Shown piece after piece: positions 1 through 7,964 of a stretch of DNA of 9,416 nt. Source of the stretch: Opitutaceae bacterium (GTDB taxonomy: Bacteria > Verrucomicrobiota > Verrucomicrobiia > Opitutales > Opitutaceae); assembly GCA_016763045.1 (NCBI GenBank), contig JAESUN010000117.1:1-9416 (forward strand), read 5' to 3'. Within the stretch, counting starts at the first letter, position 1, and every line of letters starts with the position of its first letter. Under the pieces are notes generated by a model. The model was given only the letters and a program-made list of their open reading frames with translations, was not told where the DNA came from and did not search any database. The position numbers were made by a program, and so were the translations under genes.

Positions 1-672
1 GAAAGCGGTGCAGGCAAATCCCTGACAGGCCTTGCAATCCTCGGTCTTCTCCCTGACACCGCCTCTATTACCCAGGGAAAAATTATTTGGGAAGGTTCAG
101 ACATCCTCATTCAAACTAAAAGCTCCCGACGTAAAATCAGAGGCAAAGAGATAGGAATGGTCTTCCAGGAACCATCATCTTCGATGAATCCCACCTTCAG
201 TGTTGGCTCTCAATTATCCGAAGTTCTTAGAGTGCACAGAGGGAAATCCCGAAGAGAATCAAAAAAAACGGCTCTAGCTCTGATGCAGAGGGTTAAAATT
301 CACGACCATGTGCAACGGTTCAAGTCCTACCCTCATGAACTCAGTGGTGGAATGCTCCAACGCAAGATGATCGCCATCGCCATCGCCAGTCGCCCCAAAC
401 TGCTCATTGCAGACGAAGCAACCACCGCTCTGGATGCATCTGTCCAAAGGCAAATCCTAGAGCTCATTGCAGATCTTCAGGAAGAATATAACATGTCCCT
501 GCTTTTAATTACCCATAATCTTGGCCTTGTGGCAGAAATGGCAGACAGAGTGCTCGTCATGAAACAGGGAAAGGTCATCGAAACAGCATCTGTTTATGAC
601 CTATTCAAAAAGCCAGAACAAATCTATACACGTGAACTCTTAAAAGCCTGCCCAGGACTGAGTAAAAACTGA
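1..672 (+). CDS. Oligopeptide/dipeptide ABC transporter ATP-binding protein, DppD/OppD type (5' partial)
   Basis: This is one of the two ATPase subunits that power uptake of peptides or related solutes through an inner-membrane permease. The frame is open from the first base and 223 residues are visible. The N-terminal strand and the first glycine of the Walker A motif lie outside the window. Motifs in order (window numbering): rest of Walker A ESGAGKS at 1-7, Q-loop VFQEP at 54-58 followed by SSSMNP, ABC signature LSGGM at 114-118, Walker B LLIADE at 134-139, D-loop ALD, and switch histidine in ITH at 171-172. The [12 protein letters not shown] tail is typical of the OppD/DppD C-terminal extension and helps separate it from generic ABC ATPases. 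Its stop overlaps the start of the next ATPase by one base, so the two are translationally coupled. Permease and binding-protein genes are probably upstream. The substrate cannot be read from the ATPase, so no symbol is given. Confidence 0.93.
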   Translation, partial: ESGAGKSLTGLAILGLLPDTASITQGKIIWEGSDILIQTKSSRRKIRGKEIGMVFQEPSSSMNPTFSVGSQLSEVLRVHRGKSRRESKKTALALMQRVKIHDHVQRFKSYPHELSGGMLQRKMIAIAIASRPKLLIADEATTALDASVQRQILELIADLQEEYNMSLLLITHNLGLVAEMADRVLVMKQGKVIETASVYDLFKKPEQIYTRELLKACPGLSKN

Positions 673-1529
673 TGCAAGAATTTCACAAAAAGGACAACCT
701 GCTGGAAATAAAAAATCTCAGCAAATTCTTTCCACATACAGATGCTTGGTGGAAAGGAAGTAAAAAGCACTTCACGGCAGTAGATAATGTCAGTTTTTCG
801 ATTCAAACCGGTAAAACGATGGGACTTGTCGGCGAAAGCGGTTCAGGGAAATCGACTCTGGGTCGAGCTCTCATCAGACTAATAGAACCAGACAAGGGAA
901 GTATTCTCTTCAATGACCCCAAGGGCCATTCAATCGATTTAACAACAGTATCACTACCCGACTTCCGAGCTTTTCGCCAACGTCTCCAGATCATTTTCCA
1001 AGACCCTTACCACTCTCTCAACCCTCACAAACCAGCCTGGCAGATAATAGGAGAAGGCCTTATCGCCCAAAGAAATCACAAGACAGCTGAAATCCGAGAA
1101 AGAGTTTCTTCACTCCTTAAAAAAGTAGGGCTGCCCAGTGAGTATATGGATCGCATGCCCAATGAGTTTTCAGGCGGCCAACGCCAACGCCTAGCTATCG
1201 CACGATCACTTATCCTCGATCCCCAATTTATTGTTTGTGATGAAATCACCAGCGCACTCGATGTCAGTACCCAAGCACAGATACTCGACCTCCTCCTCGA
1301 GATCCAAGCATCCACAAATATTACGTTACTTTTCATCTCTCACGACCTTCATGTTGTTTCATCGATTAGTGATGATGTGATCGTGATGAAAAAAGGACGT
1401 ATCGTCGAACGCGGATCCCCTCAAAAACTTTTTAACGATCCTTCCAATGAATACACAAAGGAACTGGTTCGCTCACTGCCAAATCCAAATCCCGAAAAAC
1501 GAAGTTTCCGATCTAAAGCATCTCACTAG
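672..1529 (+). CDS. Oligopeptide/dipeptide ABC transporter ATP-binding protein, DppF/OppF type
   Basis: This is the second ATPase of the peptide-type importer and should form a heterodimer with the product of the preceding gene on the cytoplasmic face of the permease. It has 285 residues. Motifs: Walker A GESGSGKS at 54-61, Q-loop IIFQDP at 107-112 followed by the SLNP sequence common in this subfamily, signature FSGGQ at 166-170, Walker B FIVCDE at 186-191, D-loop SALD, and switch histidine in ISHD at 222-225. The N-terminal stretch before Walker A, including a WWKGSKK segment, and the C-terminal NEYTKELVRSLP fit OppF/DppF proteins. The start is the ATG inside the TGATG overlap with the upstream stop. 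No strong Shine-Dalgarno precedes it, so expression is likely coupled to the upstream gene. It appears to be the last gene of its operon, because the next gene faces it. Confidence 0.95.
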   Translation: MQEFHKKDNLLEIKNLSKFFPHTDAWWKGSKKHFTAVDNVSFSIQTGKTMGLVGESGSGKSTLGRALIRLIEPDKGSILFNDPKGHSIDLTTVSLPDFRAFRQRLQIIFQDPYHSLNPHKPAWQIIGEGLIAQRNHKTAEIRERVSSLLKKVGLPSEYMDRMPNEFSGGQRQRLAIARSLILDPQFIVCDEITSALDVSTQAQILDLLLEIQASTNITLLFISHDLHVVSSISDDVIVMKKGRIVERGSPQKLFNDPSNEYTKELVRSLPNPNPEKRSFRSKASH

Positions 1530-1540
1530 AGTTCAAAATA

Positions 1541-1571
1541 GACGTTTATACGTCACATAAAACTATTTTTT
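1541..1571 (+). terminator. Possible weak terminator between convergent genes
   Basis: GACGT (1541-1545) and ACGTC (1550-1554) can pair around a TTAT loop, 11 bases after the DppF-type stop. A run of seven T follows at about 1565-1571. The stem is only five pairs and the T run starts about ten bases after it, so this is a poor intrinsic terminator by the usual criteria. The hairpin also includes the end of the oppositely oriented rdgB gene. It is the only candidate in the junction, which is why it is listed. Confidence 0.3.
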
Positions 1572-2191
1572 TCTTTCGGACCCCTTGCATCAGCTCTCAA
1601 CCACTGAAGCAACTCGCGCAAAGCGTTCGATCGATGGCTGATCCGGTTTTTTACTTCCAGACCAAGCTGGGCGAACGTCCTTGAATACCCATCGGGCTGA
1701 AAGAGAGGATCATAGCCAAAACCCGAAGATCCTTTCTTTTCCAAAGTAATACTCCCTTGGCACTCTCCCATAAAGACATGTTCTTGCCCCCCAGGCCCCA
1801 GTAAAACGAGAACACACTTAAAAGCCGCCCTCCGGGTTTCGGGAGAATTCCCATGCATCAGAGTAAGGAGTTTTTCATTATTCGTCTCGTCTGTAGCGTT
1901 TTCACCAGAAAAACGTGCAGATTTCACTCCCGGAGCACCGTGTAAGCACTCAACGCATAATCCACTATCATCAGCCAAAGCCCAGGAATCTTCCGGTATT
2001 AACTCTAGTAAAGCTTCCGCCTTCTTACGCGCATTACCTTCAAAGGAATCTTTATCCTCCTCCACAAAGGGCATCCCTCCAACCAAAGCGGCACTCTCTA
2101 AAGTTACTTCAAGTGCTTTTGCAGCGAGTAACAGACCTATTTCTTTTGCTTTATTCGCGTTACCTGATGCCAAGTAAATATTCATCAACAT
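1553..2191 (-). CDS. rdgB: RdgB/HAM1-family non-canonical purine NTP pyrophosphatase (dITP/XTP)
   Basis: This enzyme hydrolyses dITP, ITP and XTP to monophosphates plus pyrophosphate, keeping deaminated purines out of DNA and RNA. It is 212 residues long, close to the usual length of roughly 200. Visible family motifs are SGNANK at 9-14 (N-terminal substrate loop), the catalytic acidic motif ALADDSG at 71-77 (D74/D75) followed by GAPGVKSARFSG, GFGYDP at 157-162, and SHR at 185-187 (base recognition). The gene starts inside the end of ribD (overlap about 32 bases). Two in-frame ATGs are possible: 2191 (MLMNIYLASG) and 2185 (MNIYLASG). A GGAGAG sequence at 2196-2201 lies 4 bases from the first and 10 from the second. 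Family N-termini usually begin a few residues before the SGN motif, so either start works. Last gene of the minus-strand cluster; it ends facing the peptide transporter operon. Confidence 0.95.
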   Translation of the reverse strand: MLMNIYLASGNANKAKEIGLLLAAKALEVTLESAALVGGMPFVEEDKDSFEGNARKKAEALLELIPEDSWALADDSGLCVECLHGAPGVKSARFSGENATDETNNEKLLTLMHGNSPETRRAAFKCVLVLLGPGGQEHVFMGECQGSITLEKKGSSGFGYDPLFQPDGYSRTFAQLGLEVKNRISHRSNALRELLQWLRADARGPKEKNSFM

Positions 2192-2717
2192 TCATCTCTC
2201 CAGGATACCTAACAAATCCTCGAACTAGTTGATCGTCCGCTAGTATCCGATGTCTGACTTTTTCAAGACGAATAGCCTGATCCAATCGATACGTTTTCAA
2301 ACCACTATAAGCATTTTTGCCTTTTTCATCCGCAAGAATTATCGGAGCTCTATAGGAAAAAAGATAATCGAGATTTTTATCTCTCATAATTCCGGCAATC
2401 AAACGAGGCCCTCCCTCAAAATAAACTCCGGTAATTTTTTCCTGGGTACAGCGCGCGCGAAAAGCTGGTATCGGCACTCGAGGAGTTTCTGACGGCAACA
2501 CCCAAACTCGAATCCCTTCATTCTCCAACATTCGAATATATCCACTGCCCGCATGACTAGATGTCACTACAATGGTACGTTTTCGGAATCGATCACTGTA
2601 AAGAGCGAATCGTTCCTTTTCCACCGCTGTTGTGAGTAGCCCATCAAAAACAAACCGTGTCGGGCACCATTCTTTCTCTCCTGGAATTCGACTCGTTAGT
2701 TTTGGATTGTCCGCAAA
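2160..2717 (-). pseudogene. ribD: RibD reductase domain, downstream of a frameshift (3' part of ribD)
   Basis: This stretch encodes the rest of the 5-amino-6-(5-phosphoribosylamino)uracil reductase domain, one frame away from the start of ribD. Beginning at ADNPKLTSR it continues the VGTGTVL strand of the upstream frame exactly as in intact RibD proteins, where the sequence reads VGxGTVLADxPxLTxR. Later landmarks are FVFDG, TIVVTSS, the glycine-rich VYFEGGPRLIAG motif of the cofactor/substrate pocket, and YRAPIILADEKGKNA. The frame stays open for more than 180 codons to the stop at 2160-2162, with no further lesions. Open sequence in this frame extends back to about 2762, but the codons before the junction are out of frame with the family and begin at a TTG, so there is no credible independent start. 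Joined to the upstream part with one base restored, the protein would be about 387 residues, near the usual RibD length. Its end overlaps the rdgB start. Confidence 0.85.
2196..2201 (-). promoter_or_regulatory. Ribosome binding site for rdgB inside the ribD coding region
   Basis: Reading the minus strand, GGAGAG lies just before a cluster of three ATGs at 2195, 2191 and 2185. The one at 2195 is in the ribD frame (it begins MNVDEY within the RibD tail). The other two are in the rdgB frame. The spacing of 4 or 10 bases places rdgB initiation here, and suggests coupling to translation of ribD. Confidence 0.5.
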
Positions 2718-3322
2718 ACAGTGCCCGTCCCAACTGCTATCGCAGGAAAGAAACGACGCCAATACATCACATCCAACCGAGCCTCTTTACCCGTTATCCA
2801 CTTGGAATGACCACTACGTGTCGCGACATATCCGTCAATAGTTGTCGCCGTTTTGGTAGCAAAAAAAGGAGTGCCCTGTTCCTTCCAATGATTGTAAATC
2901 AAATTCAAATCTTCGCAATCATCTGTCAAAATCCTCGTTTCGACGCTAACGCCACCCTCCTTCAATTTATCCAAACCTCTCCCAGCATGCATCGGATTTG
3001 GGTCAATCGCTCCGAGAATAACATGACGAATCCCTGATTTCAGGATAGCATCAACACAAGCACCTGTGCGGCCCTCTGTCGAACAGGGTTCTAACGTACA
3101 AACCAGCGTAGCATCTTTTTTTGGGCGCCGCCCAAGTTGACTCAACGCATTGACCTCTGCATGCGCCCCTCCATCCTTTTCATACCATCCCTCTGCAACA
3201 ACTTTACCCTTCTCAACGATCAAAGCCCCTACCATAGGGTTGTCAGGATGTGTCATTCCCAATCCCTTTCGTGCGAGATCGAGCGCGCGACGCATCAATT
3301 CTTCTTTTTGAACATCAGTCAT
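2696..3322 (-). CDS. ribD: Riboflavin biosynthesis protein RibD: deaminase domain plus start of reductase, frameshifted
   Basis: Intact RibD is bifunctional: its N-terminal deaminase converts 2,5-diamino-6-ribosylamino-pyrimidinone phosphate, and its C-terminal reductase reduces the ribosyl group, giving the second and third steps of riboflavin synthesis. This frame gives 208 residues. The zinc deaminase site is complete: HAE at 54-56, PC at 79-80 and C89 in EPCSTEGRTGAC. Residues 156-203 start the reductase (KTATTIDGYVA, SKWITGKEARLDV, AVGTGTVL). After L203 the frame diverges (RTIQN) and stops at 2696, whereas the family sequence resumes in the -1 frame as ADNPKLT. The lesion is therefore a missing base next to the run of four A at 2715-2718 on the plus strand. 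As written, the deaminase could fold but the reductase is lost. The ATG overlaps the stop of the upstream hydrolase (ATGA). A sequencing error is a serious alternative to a real mutation. Confidence 0.9.
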   Translation of the reverse strand: MTDVQKEELMRRALDLARKGLGMTHPDNPMVGALIVEKGKVVAEGWYEKDGGAHAEVNALSQLGRRPKKDATLVCTLEPCSTEGRTGACVDAILKSGIRHVILGAIDPNPMHAGRGLDKLKEGGVSVETRILTDDCEDLNLIYNHWKEQGTPFFATKTATTIDGYVATRSGHSKWITGKEARLDVMYWRRFFPAIAVGTGTVLRTIQN

Positions 3323-3954
3323 TGAGCTTTCACATGTGGATTTGATTTCATTTCGAAGCCGACAGAAGTATCAGGTCCGTGCCCAGGATAAACAATCGTA
3401 TTTTCAGGCAACGTATAAATTCTTTCACGGATTGATTTTTCCAGTTCAGCGAAATTTCCGTTCGGAAGATCTGTCCGACCGATACTTCCTCGAAACAAAG
3501 CATCTCCGACAAAAGCGATTCCCTTTTTTTCAAAATAAAGAAGAATATTTCCAGGACAATGCCCCGGAACATGTCGAATCTCCACCTTTTGGCTCAATAC
3601 GTCTAAAACCTGCCCTTCAGACAGCTCTTCATCAATATCTGCTCCTTCTACCTTTACCCCCGGTGGAAGAAAACGCCCCATGGTTTCTGGAGTTTCGATT
3701 AAAACGCGGTCGTCGGGATGAGCATAAAGTGTCGCACCTTTAGATTGAATCAAAGCAGCATCTCCCGTGTGATCCCAATGTCCATGCGTCAAAAAGAGAG
3801 CTGTGAGCTTACATTCTTCCTCTTTCAGAACAGACTCCACCAACGGCCAGAGATCATGAGGAGCATCAATCAAGACGGCTTCTCCTTTTTCCCTATCTAT
3901 TAACAAATAGGCATTTGTATCAATGTAACCAGCTGGGAAAATCCGAATATCCAT
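3319..3954 (-). CDS. Metallo-beta-lactamase-fold hydrolase, GloC/YcbL (type II glyoxalase-like)
   Basis: This looks like a small binuclear-zinc hydrolase of the glyoxalase II-like group, which cleaves S-lactoylglutathione or other thiolesters in the cytoplasm. From the chosen start it has 211 residues, close to E. coli YcbL as I recall it. Metal ligands visible: THGHWDH (H57, H59, D61, H62), PGHCPGN (H132), GDALF (D151) and YPGHGP (H192). The GSIGRTDLPNG segment and the ending GHGPDTSVGFEMKSNP also match the YcbL pattern. Start choice: ATG 3954 gives MDIRIFPAGYIDTNAYL, which aligns with family N-termini. An ATG at 4002 would add 16 residues (MSLPLHYFGWFYIKAG) and has a GAG at a better distance, so it cannot be excluded. 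First gene of a tight minus-strand set; its stop overlaps the ribD start as ATGA. The substrate is not known from sequence. Confidence 0.92.
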   Translation of the reverse strand: MDIRIFPAGYIDTNAYLLIDREKGEAVLIDAPHDLWPLVESVLKEEECKLTALFLTHGHWDHTGDAALIQSKGATLYAHPDDRVLIETPETMGRFLPPGVKVEGADIDEELSEGQVLDVLSQKVEIRHVPGHCPGNILLYFEKKGIAFVGDALFRGSIGRTDLPNGNFAELEKSIRERIYTLPENTIVYPGHGPDTSVGFEMKSNPHVKAQ

Positions 3955-4076
3955 TCCCGCTTTGATGTAAAACCACCCAAAATAATGCAACGGCAAACTC
4001 ATCTAAACTGCTCAATTGAAATCTTTCTGAAAAATTCCCTTTATTCTTCCCTTTTTATATTCAAATCTGGAGCCTT
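3955..4076. promoter_or_regulatory. Divergent intergenic region between the MBL-ribD-rdgB set and leuB
   Basis: Both transcription units must start in or near this gap of 74 to 122 bases, depending on the hydrolase start. On the plus strand TTGAAA at 4016-4021 resembles a -35 box. The AT-rich stretch TTTTTATATT at 4052-4061 could supply a -10 element, but the two are not at a canonical 17-base spacing. For leuB, GGAG at 4069-4072 lies four bases before the ATG. I see no convincing minus-strand promoter, T-box, leader peptide or riboswitch here. In particular, nothing resembling an FMN element stands upstream of ribD. Listed as the likely promoter region only. Confidence 0.35.
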
Positions 4077-5177
4077 ATGGAGTCTATCAAATTCGCAGTT
4101 CTTCCCGGTGATGGAATCGGCCCTGAAGTCATGACAGCAGCGCTTCAGGTCCTTCAAGAAGCAATGGCCTCAACAGGCATCCAACTTGACTATCAGGAAG
4201 CAGATGTCGGTGGTATCGCCATTGATACACATGGATCCGCCTTACCAAAGGCTACACTCGACCTCTGCGGAGAAAGTGATGCAATTCTTTTTGGTTCAGT
4301 CGGAGGTCCTAAATGGGAAAACCTTCCTCCTAAAGAACAACCAGAAAGGGCCGCCCTCCTTCCACTGAGAAAGCACTTTTCCCTCTTTGCAAACTTACGC
4401 CCGGGTCTTCTTTTCAAAGAATTGACTCCAGCCTCTCCCTTAAAAGAAGAACGGATTCCAGATGGTATCGACATCCTATGTATCCGTGAACTCACCGGAG
4501 GCATCTATTTCGGTCAACCCAAAGAAACCACAACACTGCCCGATGGGGATATCCAGGCTCTGGACACAATGGTCTATCGGAAAAGTGAGATAGAACGCAT
4601 TACAGAGGTCGCAATCCAAGCCGCAAGATCTCGAGGCAAACGCCTCTGTTCTGTCGATAAAGCCAACGTCCTTGAAACATCTGTCCTCTGGAGACAAGTC
4701 GTCACTGACTATATCACCAAGAACGCCCCTGAAATAGAGCTCAGTCACCTCTATGTGGATAATGCGGCCATGCAGCTCGTCTGCGATCCAAACCAATTTG
4801 ATGTCCTCTTTACTGAAAATATGTTTGGAGATATCCTCTCCGATGAAATGGCCGTGATCTGTGGTTCCCTCGGAATGCTTGCTTCAGCCAGTCTTGGTAA
4901 ATCGCACAACAAACATAACAAACCCTTCGGACTCTACGAACCTGCTGGTGGAACAGCGCCTGACATAGCGGGGAAAGGAATAGCAAACCCATGTGCCCAA
5001 GTTCTTTCTGCCGCATTAATGCTACGCTTCAGCTTTGGCCTCGACGCCGTGGCCGCTCAAATTGAGGCTGCCGTCAAAAAGACAGTTACCGGCGGAACAC
5101 GAACCGGAGATATCGCTTTCGGAAGCACCGCGGTTGGAACCGAAGAAATGATAGCAGCTATTATCAAAAACCTTTAA
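4077..5177 (+). CDS. leuB: 3-isopropylmalate dehydrogenase
   Basis: LeuB oxidises and decarboxylates (2R,3S)-3-isopropylmalate with NAD+ to 2-oxoisocaproate, the third step of leucine synthesis, in the cytoplasm. The protein has 366 residues, a normal length. It begins with the family signature [13 protein letters not shown]. Substrate-binding arginines are visible as R98 and R108 in [14 protein letters not shown] and R137 in [12 protein letters not shown], which also gives the catalytic Y144. The catalytic lysine is K195 ([10 protein letters not shown]), and the metal-binding aspartates are D228 (YVDNAAMQL), D252 and D256 (FGDILSDE). [18 protein letters not shown] at 288-305 is the NAD-binding loop. 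The LeuB-type FANLRP sequence and TGGIYFG argue against isocitrate or tartrate dehydrogenase. The start has GGAG four bases upstream. leuC and leuD are not in this window. The downstream gene alaS is on the same strand after 62 bases and may be co-transcribed. Confidence 0.97.
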   Translation: MESIKFAVLPGDGIGPEVMTAALQVLQEAMASTGIQLDYQEADVGGIAIDTHGSALPKATLDLCGESDAILFGSVGGPKWENLPPKEQPERAALLPLRKHFSLFANLRPGLLFKELTPASPLKEERIPDGIDILCIRELTGGIYFGQPKETTTLPDGDIQALDTMVYRKSEIERITEVAIQAARSRGKRLCSVDKANVLETSVLWRQVVTDYITKNAPEIELSHLYVDNAAMQLVCDPNQFDVLFTENMFGDILSDEMAVICGSLGMLASASLGKSHNKHNKPFGLYEPAGGTAPDIAGKGIANPCAQVLSAALMLRFSFGLDAVAAQIEAAVKKTVTGGTRTGDIAFGSTAVGTEEMIAAIIKNL

Positions 5178-5239
5178 GGAAAAGACGTCACATACAAGGC
5201 AACTTTATAGTTTACCAAAAACCGATCCCACTAAATCAG

Positions 5240-7909
5240 ATGACTTCTACCGAACTCAGACAATCCTTCCTCGATTTTTTTGCTGCAAAGAATCATACCA
5301 TCGTTCCGTCAGCTTCTCTTATGCCAAGCTCACCGAACCTGCTTTTCAACAATGCAGGCATGAACCAGTTTGTCCCCTACTTCCTGGGTGAGCGGAAAGC
5401 ACCTTACAAGAGAGCCGCCGACACACAGAAATGCATTCGGGCTGGAGGAAAACACAACGACCTGGAAGACGTCGGATTTGACACATACCACCATACCTTT
5501 TTCGAAATGCTCGGGAACTGGTCATTCGGTGACTACTTCAAGGAAGAAGCCCTCACTTGGTCATGGGAACTTTTAACCAAGGTATGGAAACTTCCCAAAG
5601 AAAGAATTTACGCAACCGTCTATCAACCGGAAGACGGAGGCCCAGGAGAGTTTGACGAAGAAGCGTGGAATATCTGGAAGAGAATATTTGAATCCGAAGG
5701 ACTCGACCCTGCTATTCACATTAAAAAGACCTCCGAATGCTTCTGGCAAATGGGAGAGACTGGGCCTTGTGGCCCTTGCAGTGAAATCCATCTGGACGCT
5801 ACCGAAAAAGGAGATACCCAAGGAAGTCTTGTTGATGGAGACTCTCCCTACTGCATGGAACTTTGGAATAATGTTTTTATTCAATTGAATGCCAAAGAGG
5901 ACGGAAGTTTTGAGCCGCTGACAGAAAGACATGTCGACACGGGCATGGGATTCGAACGGGTCTCGGGAATAATGGCTACCACCAAAAATTTCACAGAATT
6001 TAAAACAGCGCCCTCTAATTACGCCAGTGATCTTTTCACCGGTATTTTCCAGACGATAACAGATCTTTGTGGAAAAGAATACAAAGGAACAATCCCTGGT
6101 TCTAGAGAGAATCAAAGCGAGCAGGAAACCATCGACATCTCTTTTCGGGTCTTAGCAGACCATGCACGTACTGTCACAGTCGCTATCGCGGATGGAATTT
6201 TACCTGGAAACGAAGGACGAAACTATGTCATCCGAAGAATCCTGCGCAGAGGGATTCTTTATGGGAAAAAGATCGGCTTAGAGATCGGTTTCTTTGAAAA
6301 ACTCATCACTCCAGTCATCGAAAAACTAGGTCCAATATTTCCGGAAATAAAAGAACAAGAATCAATCATTCACCGAATCATTCGCTCTGAAGAAGAAGCT
6401 TTTGGCCGGACACTTGACCGCGGATTACAGCTTTTTGAAAAAGCAGCAAACAATGGGGTAAAACTCTCAGGTAAAGACGCTTTTACCCTATATGATACAT
6501 ACGGGTTCCCTCTCGATCTGACGCAGCTTCTTGCCACCGAAAGAGGCTTGGCCATCGATCTGGTTACGTTTAATACATTAATGGAAGAACAGCGACAACG
6601 AGCCAGGGCATCTCAAAAGAAAACAGCTATCTCTGTTTCCACTGACGAAGATAACAGTTCAGCTACCCTCTTTACAGGGTATACGCTCAAAACAAACCCC
6701 GTTGAAACAACCATCGTGGATTTCATTTCTAGCGGGAAAGACCATTTCATCGTTTTTTCAGAGACACCCTTCTATGCAGAAATGGGAGGACAAACCGGTG
6801 ATAGCGGAACAGTCACTATCGATTCCAAGCGCTTTCGGATCACTGATACTCTCCAAGATAAAAACAATCGTTTCCTACATAAAATAATATGCCAGGAAGG
6901 CTCCGAAATCTCTGAGCTAAAAACGGATGACCTTCGCGGAAAAACAGCTACGCTCCAGCTGGATACAGATCGTCGACGTTCCATCCAACGACACCACACC
7001 GCTACTCACCTGCTCAATTATGCACTGCGAAAAGTCCTCGGAACCCATGTTCAACAAGCGGGATCTTTGGTAACAGATAATCGATTACGCTTCGATTTCT
7101 CACATTTTGAAAGTATCAAAGAAGATGAACTTCAACGTATCGAAAATATCATCAACTCATGTATTCTCGATAATGCTACTGTCAAAACCTTCGAAACTGA
7201 TTTCGATAAAAAGCCGGACAACTGCCTAGCTTTTTTTGGCGAAAAATACGGTAACAAAGTGAGAGTCGTCGACATAGGAGACTACTCCGTTGAATTATGC
7301 GGGGGAACACATGTTTCGACCACCGGAGAGATAGGGCTTACTAAGATCGTCAGTGAATCGGGTATTGCTGCAGGGACTAGACGTATTGAAGCTGTCGCAG
7401 GAGATGCCGCAATTGAATGGATTGACGGCATTCACGAGAAGGTGAAATACGTCTCCCAAAAATTAGGAGCCTCCATCAGCAATCTCGAAAAAAAGCTCGA
7501 CCAATTCCTTGAACAAAAAGCTCAAGCCGAGAAGAGCCTCAAAGGAATTCAACAAAAAGAGTCCGCTAATCTCTCTGCTGAATTAGCTCAGAAAGCTGAA
7601 CTGCGAGATGGTATCACCCATGTCATCGCAAAAGTTTCAGTCGAAAACCCAGGAGAACTAAGAGCTCTGGGTAATCAAGTCCTTTCCAAGCTGGATAATG
7701 GAGTCGTTATTTTAGGGGCTTCCATCGATGGGAAAGCCAGTATCGTTGCTTTTTGTTCAGCAAAAGCTATCTCTGCAGGTATCCGCGCTGGAGATCTCAT
7801 CAAGTCAATCGCACCTCAACTCGACGGAACAGGTGGAGGAAAACCGGACTTCGCCATGGGTGGAGGAAAAAGCCCCGAAAAACTGGAGACAGTTCTATCC
7901 AACATCTAA
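5240..7909 (+). CDS. alaS: Alanine--tRNA ligase
   Basis: AlaS attaches alanine to tRNA-Ala and hydrolyses mischarged Ser- or Gly-tRNA-Ala. At 889 residues it is in the normal range. Domains: class II aminoacylation core at about 1-250 (FNNAGMNQFVPYFLG, TFFEMLGNWSFGDYF at 86-100, GMGFER), the tRNA-recognition helical region to about 460 (LADHARTVTVAIADG, NEGRNYVIRRILRR, YDTYGFPLDLT), the editing domain with FYAEMGGQTGDSG at 511-523, HTATH at 586-590 and CGGTH at 687-691 (its metal ligands), a coiled segment at about 745-790, and the C-Ala domain with DGTGGGKPDFAMGGG at 862-876. A segment after CGPCSEIHLD (about 187-205, EKGDTQGSLVDGDSPYC) is longer than in E. coli-type enzymes as I remember them. 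The ATG at 5240 fits the family N-terminus (LRQSFLDFFAAKNH) but has no clear Shine-Dalgarno. TATAGT at 5206-5211 could be a -10 box, without a good -35. Confidence 0.98.
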   Translation: MTSTELRQSFLDFFAAKNHTIVPSASLMPSSPNLLFNNAGMNQFVPYFLGERKAPYKRAADTQKCIRAGGKHNDLEDVGFDTYHHTFFEMLGNWSFGDYFKEEALTWSWELLTKVWKLPKERIYATVYQPEDGGPGEFDEEAWNIWKRIFESEGLDPAIHIKKTSECFWQMGETGPCGPCSEIHLDATEKGDTQGSLVDGDSPYCMELWNNVFIQLNAKEDGSFEPLTERHVDTGMGFERVSGIMATTKNFTEFKTAPSNYASDLFTGIFQTITDLCGKEYKGTIPGSRENQSEQETIDISFRVLADHARTVTVAIADGILPGNEGRNYVIRRILRRGILYGKKIGLEIGFFEKLITPVIEKLGPIFPEIKEQESIIHRIIRSEEEAFGRTLDRGLQLFEKAANNGVKLSGKDAFTLYDTYGFPLDLTQLLATERGLAIDLVTFNTLMEEQRQRARASQKKTAISVSTDEDNSSATLFTGYTLKTNPVETTIVDFISSGKDHFIVFSETPFYAEMGGQTGDSGTVTIDSKRFRITDTLQDKNNRFLHKIICQEGSEISELKTDDLRGKTATLQLDTDRRRSIQRHHTATHLLNYALRKVLGTHVQQAGSLVTDNRLRFDFSHFESIKEDELQRIENIINSCILDNATVKTFETDFDKKPDNCLAFFGEKYGNKVRVVDIGDYSVELCGGTHVSTTGEIGLTKIVSESGIAAGTRRIEAVAGDAAIEWIDGIHEKVKYVSQKLGASISNLEKKLDQFLEQKAQAEKSLKGIQQKESANLSAELAQKAELRDGITHVIAKVSVENPGELRALGNQVLSKLDNGVVILGASIDGKASIVAFCSAKAISAGIRAGDLIKSIAPQLDGTGGGKPDFAMGGGKSPEKLETVLSNI

Positions 7910-7942
7910 TGATTCAGAAATAGCGCTATGGTAGCTATATAG

Positions 7943-7964
7943 AGAGGCCCTTATGGGGCCTTTT
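7943..7964 (+). terminator. Intrinsic terminator downstream of alaS
   Basis: AGGCCC (7945-7950) pairs with GGGCCT (7956-7961) around the five-base loop TTATG. The stem can be extended by a G-T wobble and an A-T pair. TTTT at 7961-7964 overlaps and follows the stem, about 35 bases after the alaS stop. The hairpin also contains the stop codon and last codons of the convergent gene on the minus strand. On that strand the stem is followed by CTCTATATAG, a weak T-tract, so it is a better terminator for alaS than for the opposing gene. Confidence 0.7.

Noticed and set aside
2700..2725. Programmed -1 ribosomal frameshift in ribD
   Set aside because: The codons at the junction (GTT TTG) do not form a canonical slippery heptamer, and P-site re-pairing would be poor. 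I saw no obvious downstream stimulatory stem, and RibD is not known to need frameshifting.
2160..2762. An independent 200-residue gene starting at TTG 2762, with N-terminus MASFLSCDSSWDG
   Set aside because: Its first 15 or so codons are the ribD sequence read in the wrong frame; homology to RibD only begins at the frameshift junction, and no ribosome binding site or ATG supports the start.
3336..3743. Open frame of about 135 codons on the plus strand within the MBL hydrolase gene
   Set aside because: It is antisense to a gene with all metal ligands in place, and its translation looks non-protein-like.
5573..6115. Long open frame of about 180 codons on the minus strand inside alaS
   Set aside because: It lies fully inside an unmistakable AlaS coding region and its translation has no recognisable motif; shadow frame.
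7920..7929. Perfect palindrome ATAGCGCTAT just after alaS, considered as an operator
   Set aside because: It is ten bases long, occurs once, and sits between a stop codon and a terminator with no promoter nearby; chance is sufficient.
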